The notes under the pieces: generated by a model
Databases searched by the model: none
What the model saw: only the letters and a program-made list of their open reading frames with translations
Told to the model about the DNA's origin: nothing
Program-made: the position numbers and the translations under genes
Shown here: in pieces, positions 13,001 through 25,000 of the stretch
Position numbering within the stretch: the first letter of the stretch is position 1
How the letters are laid out: the number at the start of each line of letters is the position of its first letter
NCBI GenBank assembly: GCA_958299035.1
Contig: CATQJL010000223.1
Location: 12,944,293-13,008,292, forward strand
From: Cylicocyclus nassatus
Lineage: Eukaryota > Nematoda > Chromadorea > Rhabditida > Strongylidae
Reading direction: 5' to 3'
DNA length: 64,000 bases

Positions 13001-16000
13001 CCATACTTCCCCATAGAAATTACCTGCAGGAAGAACCATGGCTTCTGCGGTACACCTTCACCACCAGGGTAGACTGCCTCCACGTACCAGGTAATCAACA
13101 TCAGCAGTAACCCGTCTACCAATAACATCACAAAGCAATGGCCAATAGTGAGCCGCTGATCCGGGGTGGGCGGGGTGAAGAGTTGACCCCAATGAAGACC
13201 ATCAGCTGGAAGGCTTTACATTTAGTAGGACCTCTATATTATCAACCAAAGTCAGAAAAATGAAAACAAGATTTGAAAATTATGCAAATTAATATTGTCA
13301 ATCGATTGACTGAGCTCCGCCCACCTTGAGTTTCGTATTGCGACAAGAACTGTATACCGTATGCCATAGCGATGTCAGGATTGAGACAATTGACCAATCG
13401 GACGCCGAGCGGGTACGGTGCAGCCATATCAAAGCTACTGAACATTGCATACCAAAAATAGAGTAACATCCAACCAACAACGGCCATCAATGTAGCCGCG
13501 GTCCCTGGAAAGGAATCGCTTTGGGGGCTCGTCTCAAAGGAAAGTCATCTTACCTGATTGCATGAAAGTTGAGATCGCAAAAGCAAAATAAAGTGCGTTG
13601 AATGCATAAAGCAAGAAAAATACGAACATAATGCTACCATCAGACCTAAAATCAGTTTCTTTATCCTCAGATCTCTATAACGTAGCGCAGAGTCTTCAGT
13701 AACTAATAGGAAACAAAGACAGAACTTTTGTAGTGAGTCTGCTTGCCAGTTACTTCATTCTTATCTGACAAAAATGTGGAAAGCTAGTGTCGTGTGTGCA
13801 CGAAGGTGGTTAGTGGTAGACTATTTTATTCTTATCAGCATAGCACAAGAGGGCGTAGCGTCCAAAACGGACGCTACGCAAACATGAATTGATATCCCGG
13901 GTCGCATTTGCGCCGCAAAATGCGACACTGCGGCCCGGGGCGAGAAACTGACAACAACGAAAACAACAATAAAGTATAGGAATGAAAATTAACAACAAAA
14001 AAGAAAACGATGAGAGAAATGATCACTTGACGTGGGCGGCTGGACGACGCGTTGCGGAGGGAAGACGACGACGAGCGGAGGAGTTGGGAGCGGAGAGGGG
14101 CAGCGATGACGACGACGATGGTGTGTGGTGGAGTTGATTGCGATAGCGGAGCAGCGATGGCGACGACGGTGGTGAGGGGAGGGGCAGGAGTCAAAACTTC
14201 AATTCTAAATATGTAGAGTAAAGAAAAAAAGGAAAAGGAAAAGAAAAAATGTGTAAAAAGCTATTGAAATGGTACCTTTCTGCGCTTGAACGCGTTGGAT
14301 GTGCCACGCGACGGGCACAGGAGCATGTTGTGGTCCGCGGTGCAAATGGAGCACTTCACTCCACAGTCCTGGCCATGACGTGGTTGTAGGCACTTGTTGC
14401 AAAGGCCCAAAACGTTGGCCTGCACCGCTCTTGCCACTGCGTCGGGGTATCTTGGGCATCTTCCCGTGGGGTGAGCGTCGCGGTTGTCCTCGTAGGGGCA
14501 GAATGCGCAGTTGGAGCGCGGTTTTGACCGGTCCAGAAGCGTGTCGAGCGCCTGATCGTATGATCTTAGACGGATCTCCAGTCTCTGGACCGTGGCTTCC
14601 AGGCGTTGCTCGAATGACTGTAGCAGGAAGTCCATCTTCTGCTCCATGGTCCTGACAGCGTTTGCGAGCGGCTCGATGTGCGTCACCACGTCGACTTCGT
14701 CCAGCATAGTGTTGTTTAGTTGGTATGGATGTGTTTCTTGTTGGGACGGGAGCCTTTTAAAGGATTCGTTGCAATAGCTATCTTATCGAAGATAAGATAG
14801 CAACTACCTACAAAGAGTTGCAGGCGATATTGCCGGAGGGAGAATGATTAGATACAGAGGCAGATATCATACGATGATAAGGTAAGTGCCGTAAGGTGAG
14901 GATTCATTTGTTAATGGCATATTATCTACTGTTTATGTTTTCTACATTACTTATTTACAAGTGTATGCATTTTCATTTGCATTTTCATCATTTTTTTTCC
15001 TTTCGCATTTTTCATTGTTTTCTACATATGTTGAAGATGAGTGCAAGCAAAGTGCCAAAGATTCGTAGCACGCTTTGCACTGCGAGTACGACTAGTTTTA
15101 CAATAGTAACCAGTACTATCGGTCCCAGGCAGTACGTTAAGAGGGTGATTATGAGTGCTGAGCTCACCGCTGCCAGAGTTAGTTTCCAGTGTTGCGCTAC
15201 CAATTTCATAAGTGGCTTAAGGTCTGGTATTTTGATATCGCTGAACCAGTCCAGTTTCTGATGCCATGTGAAGTCCCCATCAGTCTCAAACGACGGCGCT
15301 TCTAGGTGTTTGGGCATGTATTCCAGGTGTCCGGCTAGATCAAATTCGATTTGTTTTCCCTTACATGTTGCTGTGCATCTCTCCTCTACGATAGCGCGAT
15401 CATAATCCAATACAACTTTTGACTGCGTAGTTTTTGCACCGCATTCGACGGGAAAAGTGTGCGCACCGCATCTTATGGTCAGCCAAGCGTCGATTTCGGT
15501 TAGACATGATATGGATATGGTTGCGCCTTCTTGGCAGTCGTAGCATCCTGTCACATTAGTGACTGAGACTTGGCATTCCTGATCTAACGTGTAATGCCCC
15601 GAGTCTAAGAGCAGTTTCGACTCGATTTTTATTGTGACCTCAGCCTCCTGTGTACGTGTCACGATGCTGTTATCGTAGACGAATGTTTGTGAGAATGGTG
15701 TTATTGTAGGCAGCTTGTTTGTTGCATCTGCTTTGATATCCTGTATGTTTTCATTTGGGCAATCGCATCGGGTTGGTGGGTTTGTTCCTCTGCATGCACA
15801 TATCATGCGATTTGCACAGGATCTGAAGTCTGACAATGCATTAGCTGCGGATGAACATTCGACCGGTAGTTTATAGCCTTCTGGAATTGCTAGTGCGGTA
15901 TTGTTAGAGATAGCGAAGCGCCTGTGAAGTACGGGGAGTGCCGGTTTGTGCACTGATATGGCTGTGAACTCGATTTCTTCGAACTTTTGTGTTACATAGG

Positions 16001-19000
16001 GTAGCAATATCATCTGTTTGGATGCTACCCTATTGAAAAGCGTAAGTTGCAAAGAAAGGTTGACGCTGGGTTTCCATTCTAAGCAATCTAGGACTTCGTA
16101 TACGTCCTCGTTGCGTGGTATGTGTGCGACTCTGTAAAACGAGCAGGCCGGTATCGGGAAAAAACATCCACAAGCTAATCCACCACAGGCTCTTTCACAT
16201 CCTGAGTACCCTGGATATTCTTCGGCGTGTTGACGCTCAAGCTCCTGTACCGTTCCATTAGCTTTGAGGTTCGCGCATATTTGTTCTGTGCAAGACCCTG
16301 CCTGATGACATCTGACCGCGCTATAAACACGTGGTTTGCTATCTCTGGTGAAAAACAGTGTGCGCTTCGAGCATTCCATTGCTATTGGGTTATTTTTGAT
16401 ATGTAGTGTTCCTATAGTTTTGTTTGCGTGGCGTATCTGAACGCATAGATTCACTTGAATCTTGTTGAAGAGCACCTCTCTACTGAGTTCATAGGAGCAC
16501 TGGTTGTCCCTGTCGCACTCAAGATCTACGTTGTGCCTCATATGCCCGTGTTGGCAGGCGTTAGCCAGCGTGGTGAGGGCGAGTAAGCTCAGGGCAATGA
16601 TGTTTGTGTTATGTATGGGTGCTGGTGCGAAAGTTCTAAGTGAAAATCTGTTGTTTGGCTTGTAACGAACTTGTTCCTTTTTGCGTTTTGCGCAACAAAG
16701 GTATAGGATGAGTGGAATTGTAAGCACGAGGTAGATTAGTGCTGCTATTGAGATGATTGCACCTATAGGCCAACAGTGTGGGTTAGCAAGAAGCTTTTTT
16801 GATAGAATTAAATGCGGATGCTCACATATGGAAGGCATTTTGCATGTTCTAGCTATGTGAACCATGTTCGTAGATGATTTGAATTTCATGGATATGCTAA
16901 TATTATTTGCTTGTGACGTGTGCGGTAAACGAAGTGATAGGTCAGAGCTATTTTTTGCATAAGTTTTGCACCTTTCGGCTATGCAAAGCTCGAACTGCTC
17001 TTTCGGTGAGGTTATATTCACTGTACCATTAAGGCAATGCAGTGCGCTTTGCGTTGCATTTGCCGCGCTTATGATGGTTAGGAAAAGTGTGAGTAAGAGT
17101 GGATATGTCCCTAAACTGATGTATTGGGAAGCGCGTGGTGTGTTAGGCTCCTCTAAACTTTCTTCAAACTCTTGAATTGCTTGTAGAGCTCTTACTCTAG
17201 CTTGCCGCAGAGGTCTCGTCGCTGTTTCTGGAGCATTATCTTGTATTTCTTCGATGGGATTGTCGTTGATTGGTGTGCTTCTAAGCTCTAACGGATAGAT
17301 TTTCGTTAGTGGACGATGTAGAATGTGCCTATTCGGTAGCTGTAACTTGACAGATCGAACCTGACCGTCCTGGCTTCGCAGAAGTTCAACGATTTTGCCG
17401 TAAGACCAATTGCCTCGTGGTATGAAATCTTGTTGTATTAAGACTATCTCACCGACGATGGGGTCTCTTAGGGCGGTATGTCTGGATTGACGAAGTTCGG
17501 ATTGCTGAATTTCGCGAAGCATTGTCAGGTACTCGGTATTCCACCTTTCCCAGAATTTGTTGGCTATGGTTTCTGAATATTCCAAAGCTTCTCTTGCTTG
17601 TAGCGCAGTTTGAATTAGGTCAGGATCATACGAGTTGTCGCGTTCCGTGGACAAGCCGACATTCGGTATGCTGTACGCCAGGTTTCCCTGTAGAAAGTCG
17701 ACGGGCCGGAGTGGTATATCCGAGATGTCCGTTGAAGGTAATTTTGCCAACGGTCTTGTATTGATTACGGCTTCTATGCGGGTGACTGCTGTACAAAGTT
17801 GCGTAAATGTAAACTTTTTTCTCCCGAATGCTTTTTGGAGGGCTCTTTTTACTGTACCCACCAATCTCTCCCAGGCTCCACCCATCCATGGAGCAGCTGG
17901 GGGATTGAAAATCCAGCGGATGCCAGTGCTTGCGCTAAATGTCATGACTGAAGAGCCTGTGCTCTCATCATTTTGGAACATGGATTCGAGTATTTGTTGG
18001 CCCAGTCTAAAGTTGGTGCCGCAGTCCGTGCGTATTAGCTTGGGTACTCCTCTACGTGAGACAAACCTCACGAGGCAATCAAGAAACGCTCCGGTAGACA
18101 TGTTTTCGACAACTTCCAAGTGAACTGCCCGAGTTGTGAGGCACGTGTAAAGGCAAACATACATGCGCCCGTCGTTCCTGTCGAAGATTGGACCAAAGAA
18201 ATCGCAGCCCACGTTCTCGAATGGACGTGAACGTTTGACTCTATCTCCAGGAAGAGGAGGCATTGCTGGGGCTCCGAATGGGAGTCCTTGATATCGTTTG
18301 CAGGTGGTACAGTTCCTGATGTATTTGTTGTGAGCGCTGGATGGTCGAGGTATCCAAAATCGCTGCCTTGCTAAGCACAGCGTTTGATCTTTGCCGCAGT
18401 GAGCGTTCTTGCAGTGTATATCACGGATTATCAACCTAGCTAAGTCAGATTTGGGGTTAACATATATGGGAGATTTTGTGTCAAAGTCCATTAGTGCATT
18501 TTGTAAGCGTGATTCATGTCGAATCACTCCATTTTCATCCCTAACTATGGTTTTTTGAGGGAATCTTTTTTGGAGTTCATCCAGTGAAATAGAGCGGTGT
18601 TCTTGCTGGAAGATAATACGCTCACTGAGTTGCATGTCAGACGCTGTTATATCAAAGTTAGTGTCAAACTTGTTAATGAACTCTGTGCTAAGCGGGGTAC
18701 TTCTTCTGCGGTTTACCCGCTCTATCCATCGATGTAAGCACTTTCCTACATTTGACGTAGTTCTAAGTGCGCTATCCCACTTGGAAAATCTTGATAGATC
18801 CACTAGGACTTCGTTTTGCCTAACCATGATTGCTGGATAGTCGTTTTGCACGACCACATTTGTTGAAGTTTCGTCTTTTTCTTCGTTGTCCTCAGACAAC
18901 TCGGAAAGTTGCCTGAGTATTTTGTGATGCTCTGATTTTGTTAACCATCTAGGACCGTGAATCCAGTCGTGGTCGTGAGCTTGAGAGGACGTAATTCCTC

Positions 19001-22000
19001 TTGTTCCTGCGTCCGCAGGATTGTACGCGGTTGCTACATGATGCAAGGTTAGCGTAACACCTTTTCTTTCAAGTTCTCTTTTAATTTTCTCAATCGTGTT
19101 CCTTTGATTTTCTACAAATATGGGTAACTTCTTCGTGCTTTTTGTCCATGCGAGAGCGATTTCGCTGTCGCTGGCTATGTGAAGTTGAGGGATTTTTGTG
19201 TTTATGGCTTCAAGGATGGTACTTCCTAAACGAAGTGCTATGACTATACCGAGCAGTTCTAGCTTAGGTATCGTTTGCTTAGCCTTTTTTGGGGCGAGTT
19301 TAGTTTTTCCGCTTATCAAGGATGTAATCTGATTTGTGGAATCGTCTCTTAGGTAGGCGCACGTTGCTGTTGCCATCATACTCGCGTCAGCGAAAATCCA
19401 CAAACTAAGAGTTTTTGGTGGGAGATGCTGTTCGCTGGGTAAAATGTATCTTGGAATTGAGACAACAGTATCGTTGACATCCTGGCATGCGGAATTCCAT
19501 TTCTTCATTAGATTCACCGAAAGCCTGCTGTTCCAGTCGGAGACTTCATCGAAGATTTCCCTCATGAGAGATTTTAGTTTTATGAGTAGCGGTGCGGTTA
19601 GACCGATAGGATCATAAATTGAGTTTAGTTGGCTCACGATATCTCTTTTTGTCAGATTAAGTTTTTGAGGGAAGTTTAGTTTGACCATGAACTTATCTTC
19701 GTTTGTGTTGTAGGTGACACCAAGAAACTTTATGATCCCACCTGGAATTTTATCGTTTTGAGGAATGCATTGATTGAAATCCTCATTGTTAGATACAAAT
19801 TCTCGCAGGTTCATCCCTATCTCTGCGAAAAGTGTTTTTGACTCTCGATACTTGCGCAAAGCTTCTTGTGTGGAATTTGCGTGAAGTAGGATGTTGTCGA
19901 CGTATAAGTTCTTAGCTATCTCGTTTGCGAGTTTGCTATTGTTTGCTTTGAGATAGGTCATTAGTGCCATGTTCAATATGCTTGGAGATGCAGTTATGCC
20001 GAACGGCAGTCTATTGAAGCGATACTCTACGATATTATCTTTTGTTGGAGGATTTTCAGGATTTTTCACCCAAAGGAACCTGCAGAAATCTTTGTGAGAC
20101 GGGTGAAGTCGTATTTGGGTGAATGCTGCTTCGATATCGCATAGTACGATATCTTTGCTCATACGGCTCGAAATCAAGATATCGTGGATTTTTCTTATAA
20201 AGGATTCACCTTTGAACATCACGTCATTGAGTGATAGTTCTCCCTTCTTTTTCGAAGAAGCATCAAATACAACACGTAATGGTTTGGGTTTGTGAGGACG
20301 CCATACGCCTGAATGTGGCATATAGTATGTACCTGCACATTCTCTAACATCTGACGTTACTTGTTCGATGATGCCGTCTTTTACATAATCGGCAATGGTT
20401 TTGCAATACCACTCTTTCTGCGTGTTGTTTGTGGCTAGTTGTTTGTGCAGGGAAAACAGCCTTTTTAGAGCGACAGGATAATTGTCTGTTAGGCGTTTAT
20501 GGTTCTCCTTCAATGGGAAAGGTGCTGTGATATACCCGTTTGCGAATGATATTTGCTTTGAGTAAGTTTCTAGATAGCTAAACGCCTCTTCGTTTTTGGA
20601 CGTTTCACCTGATGAGATACCCAAACCTTCACGCTCGAACAGGTTCTCGAGCATTTCAGCTTCTTTCGTGGTAGTCACAGCTGTCATATTGTAGGTGACA
20701 AGAGTGGGATCTGAATTTTCGAGCATTCCTCTTCCGTATAGCAATGGTCCGAACACAGTTTTTGCAAGTTTCAGGCCAGATGGAGTTGTGGTATTCACAT
20801 TCGCGTCAAGGATGAAGCTATGGTAGTGATCTAAACCCACCAGAATATCCGGATTTTGATGTTCTCCTCGCAGCTTCGAGTTCGATAGGCAGATCTCGTT
20901 ATTCTGGAGAAACTGCCTGTCGTTGGTTGTTAGTTTTACCGAGGGAAAACCGTTGGTAAGGATCGGCTTGGTTTGGACTAAGATTTCTAAATCTTTCCCG
21001 TATGCTGTGCCTACCTTGATAGCTACTATGCTTGTTTGGAAAGTTTCCGTATGCCCGCCGATTCCGGACATTACGCACGTTTCCGTACGCATTGTAGGCA
21101 GACCTAGTCTGGTGGCAAGGTCCTCTTTTATGACCGTTCTCTGCGCGCCAGTATCGAAAAAGAAGAGGACTTTTTCGAATTCTCCGGTATTTCTATTCAA
21201 TATGTTGCCCTCTGCTGTCATTAGTATGACTTGTTCTTTGGGTGATTTGGGATTGTCCTCGATCTCAGCGTTGAGGTGATTTGTAGGTTGAAATCGTGGT
21301 GCTGACGCTCTTAAGCGTGCGTCACTGGAGAAATTATTTTGTGGTTGAGAATAGTTTCTTCGTTCACTTAAATTAGCATTGTGATTGCCGCGATTTTGAG
21401 CGATGTCTTTTGCGTTCGATTTGCTTGTGAAGCATACGCAGGAGTGGTGTTTGCGACTGCAGAGAGGGCAGTCGGGTTTCTGACACTGAGCGCTGGTGTG
21501 CGTGTTGGAAAAGCACTTCCAGCAGAGGCCTTTTTCGAGGAGCAGTTTGCGGCGTTCATTTATGTCTGTAATCGTGCGACATTTCACTGATAAATGTCCT
21601 GAGTTTGCACAGAACGCGCATTTCTGAGTGGATTTCGGAGGAAAGGACGACGATGTGGTTTCTTCATGTCTGTTGACATGCTGACGGCTTTCGCTTTGGA
21701 AGTGAGTGTTTTTTGGCATGTATCCTTTCATTCTTGATTCCACGTAAACTTTGGCTGAGATTTCGTTTTCGATTTGTGCCATGAGATCTTCAATCTGTAC
21801 CTCATCCCTATCCTTGAGGGATATGAGGACATTTTTTACGATTTCGTGTGGGAACTTTTGCAAAATGTTTTCTGTCCACATTGCATCCTTGGTCTTACGA
21901 ATATCCTGACCCGCTGATACCATTTGGTTAATCAGCATGGAGATTTTGTCGAATACGTATGTGCAGCTATCTGCGCTGCTATTTGCGGGTCGCAGGAATG

Positions 22001-25000
22001 CTAGGCGTTGTACGATCCTTGCTCTGTTTGTAGGCTTATTGCCGTACTTCTTTTGCAGAGTGTCGATCATCCAGTTATAGTTTTGTGGAATTAATTGGAT
22101 GCCCTTTATAGCATTGTCCGATTTGCCTTTGAGGCTGTCTCTCAGGTACATCATTTTTTCCACTGTGGATAGGTTCTTGTTATTGTGTATTAATGTTTCG
22201 AAAATTGCCCAAAATTCGGGGAAGTCTTCTTCCACTCCGAAGAACTTGGGTAATGTTAGCACTGGTGTTTTTACGTTGTTGTTTGTTTGCGCATCGTTAC
22301 GCTGGCTACTTGCGCTGGCGCTGCTATCTTCTGATAGCCATTCTGACCCCTGACTGGTAATCATTGGGGTGTCATCAATCACTTGTTCTTGAGAATTTTT
22401 TCTTTGTATCTCATCTGCTTCCATGCTTTTGAACATATCTGGACGGTTATCCAGTGAAATTTTTCGCATCAGTCTGTTTTTTGCGCTTTTGGCCTCAGTC
22501 ATGCGTGACTCCAGCATGAAGACCATCTCTGTTGCTTTCCCTAAGACCTCATTGAAATTGGTCTCCCTTTCTATCTCCTCGATAGCGTTGTTCAAGTTTT
22601 TCTTTTCGTCTTTTGTGCTCGTGCTATAGTACTCTTTGAATTGGTTTAGGAGGCTTTTTAGATCCTCTTTGGCTTTGTTTAGTTGGTTAATCCCCCCACT
22701 TATGAGGTCGATGGCCGTTTGGGCTTCATCGAGTTGGGATTGTTCGTCTTGCGAGAACGCAATTGGTTCCGCGTATACCTTGAAGTTTGCTGTCAAGGTT
22801 GTCAGCGTATGAACGCTGATTGCTATCGGTCTCTTATAGAGAACCGCTTCCATCTTCACTAGGGAAGAGGACGACCGCTAGGAGTCGATTTTTAAGACCA
22901 CTAGGGATCTTTTTGGGCAGGTTAGACTGCCTGTGGTGACTCGTCTACGAACTTGGCGTAGACGAGGAAACTTACTTTTCTTTTTTTTTTTCGGCTTTGG
23001 CCGATGCACCAAAAATGTCGTGTGTGCACGAAGGTGGTTAGTGGTAGACTATTTTATTCTTATCAGCATAGCACAAGAGGGCGTAGCGTCCAAAACGGAC
23101 GCTACGCAAACATGAATTGATATCCCGGGTCGCATTTGCGCCGCAAAATGCGACAGCTAGTAGACGCGCCAAAAAAGCACAAAATATCAGTTCATCAATT
23201 CAATTCGAGCAATGCAGCTCTCGGTCCATGAAACGCATTTTCGGTCAATAAAATCCGATAGACATTTCCAACTCTATAAAGTGTAAAACGACACGCCTAC
23301 GGTGCAAAGTGGTTTGCGCATTTCCGCCCAGGACCCCTGGGCACTCAACATCAACGTTGCATTTTTCATATTCAGTTCAGCCAGAATCAGTCACGCTCAA
23401 TTCTCATGCTTTTCGCTATTCATCTAATCGAAATATGGGAGTGTTGAAATCAGTAATAAAGTTGAGCAAGTTGGTAACCAGAACTCAATAAATAGAAACC
23501 TGTCCGATTTTTTTTGAGCGCAGAGGCTAGGCCTAGCAATTCTTCTGTCGTTTTTTATACTACCTCAGATTGATGAAAAAACTTCTAATCTAATGATTAT
23601 TTGGTAAAAAACTGCGCCAGCTTTGCAGAATCAAATCGGTTTTCTAAATTTTCCTCCTGTGTAAGAAGAATATCCAGCTCTATCTCGTGATGGAAAGAAA
23701 ATAGGGAGAATTCGATAACATCGTATGCTTATATGCATTCAATACTCTCTTGGAGAAAAGCTATTTAATCCAAGAAAAAAATTTTTCTGTCAAGAGCGGA
23801 TGTTAAGAACTTACTTGACAGTGACAAAATGTAGCAATATTGTCAACACGATGACTGATACTACCAGCTTCACGTAGTTCATGATAAAGTGGCCAACCCA
23901 ATGGATCCATTGGCTCAAACCCATCACTCGCATGTATTCCTGAATAATGTGTCTGTAACCTTTGATTCAACTGTATTGACGGCTGGGAGGCGGAGCTTTG
24001 TGACCTACTTAAGGTGTCGCGCCCGCGACGCAGTCTGCGTCTTCGCGCGCGTGCTCTCTGACCACTCTCTAGCCTAATTAGGTCAGGAAGGCCCGCCTTG
24101 CAACCGCCAATCCAATTGAATCAAAGGATACATAGCATCATTTTTTATATACGTAAAACTACATTTTTTTCCAATTTTTCTTCTCTTGTGGGAAAAAAGC
24201 TTTTAGTTTGGAAAGCATTTTTCGACCCCTTCAATCACAGTGCTAGCCTGACTCATTCCCAATTTGACTATCAGTTTCTTTCGACTTATTACTCACCTTC
24301 ATTCGGCTTTCCTTCTCGCCCACCACACACTTCACAATATAAATGACGCTAGTCATGTAGGAGAAGATTACGATGACAGGTAGAAAAAACGACCCAACTT
24401 CGATAATTTGCGACTGATAGGCTGGATAGGGGAACCGCCCAATCTAAAAGTAAATATATTGATTTTATTTATTGATCTAGAAAATTCTCAGAAAACATCA
24501 CTCACCAAAAAATTCAAGTTGAGCCAAGGAATATGTTCTCCAGTCAATATCTCGTAAATTGCATTATTGATTGATTTCTGGACAGTCATGAAGCCTTCTT
24601 TCCAGTAGCCTAAATCGTATAATTTTGTAATTTATAACGGAACCAAGATGTCGCAAATGTTATGGAAAACTATAAGGGGCCCTTTCCGAAAAAAAGATGC
24701 TGGAGATTTACAGCTATTTTTTGTCGCTTGCAAGCAAATACTAATGAATGATTTATGAGTAAAAATTAAAATTTTCAAAAACAACAAAGTGCCGTAAAAA
24801 ATTCGGTTCATAGAGGGTTCACCGCAGCAATTCAAGTCTTCACCTCTCCCCCTCCTCTCAATGATAAACACTTGATTTTTGCCGATCATAAGACATGTTC
24901 ATGTCTATGTATACTACAAAGTATCTACAGCGCGGTCCAGAAAATTTTTTTCTCGGGAGAGAGCAAGGATAAAAAATTATTTTTGAAGGATCGAAGTTGC

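Larger units (their letters stand above)
13788..23155 (-). mobile_element. Complete BEL/Pao endogenous retrovirus with envelope, inside an ABCA intron
   Basis: A 9,368 bp LTR element on the minus strand, in the same orientation as the host gene. It has identical 140 bp LTRs starting TGTCG and ending CGACA, a 5 bp target duplication gctag (13783-13787 and 23156-23160), a tRNA-Gly-like primer site and a 156 bp leader. It then has one 2,615-codon gag-pol-env frame and a 148-codon accessory frame. No stop, frameshift or internal deletion is visible. LTR identity means a recent insertion. The pol order (protease, RT, RNase H, integrase, then a DUF5641-type domain) and the phlebovirus-like glycoprotein match the BEL/Pao envelope-bearing lineage (Cer7 and Tas type). 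No clear polypurine tract precedes the 3' LTR; that stretch is rather GC-rich. Confidence 0.93.

Noticed and set aside
13874..14194. 106-codon frame at the 3' end of the BEL/Pao element
   Set aside because: Low-complexity Ser/Ala/Val-rich frame running into the LTR, with no domain; probably a chance frame in a pyrimidine-rich UTR.
23936..23960. MITE M1 copy 4 supplying the exon 10 acceptor (GGTTACAG)
   Set aside because: The family motif (…RMK joined to EYMRVMGL) needs the acceptor tattcag 13 nt further on, so the MITE end is only near the acceptor.
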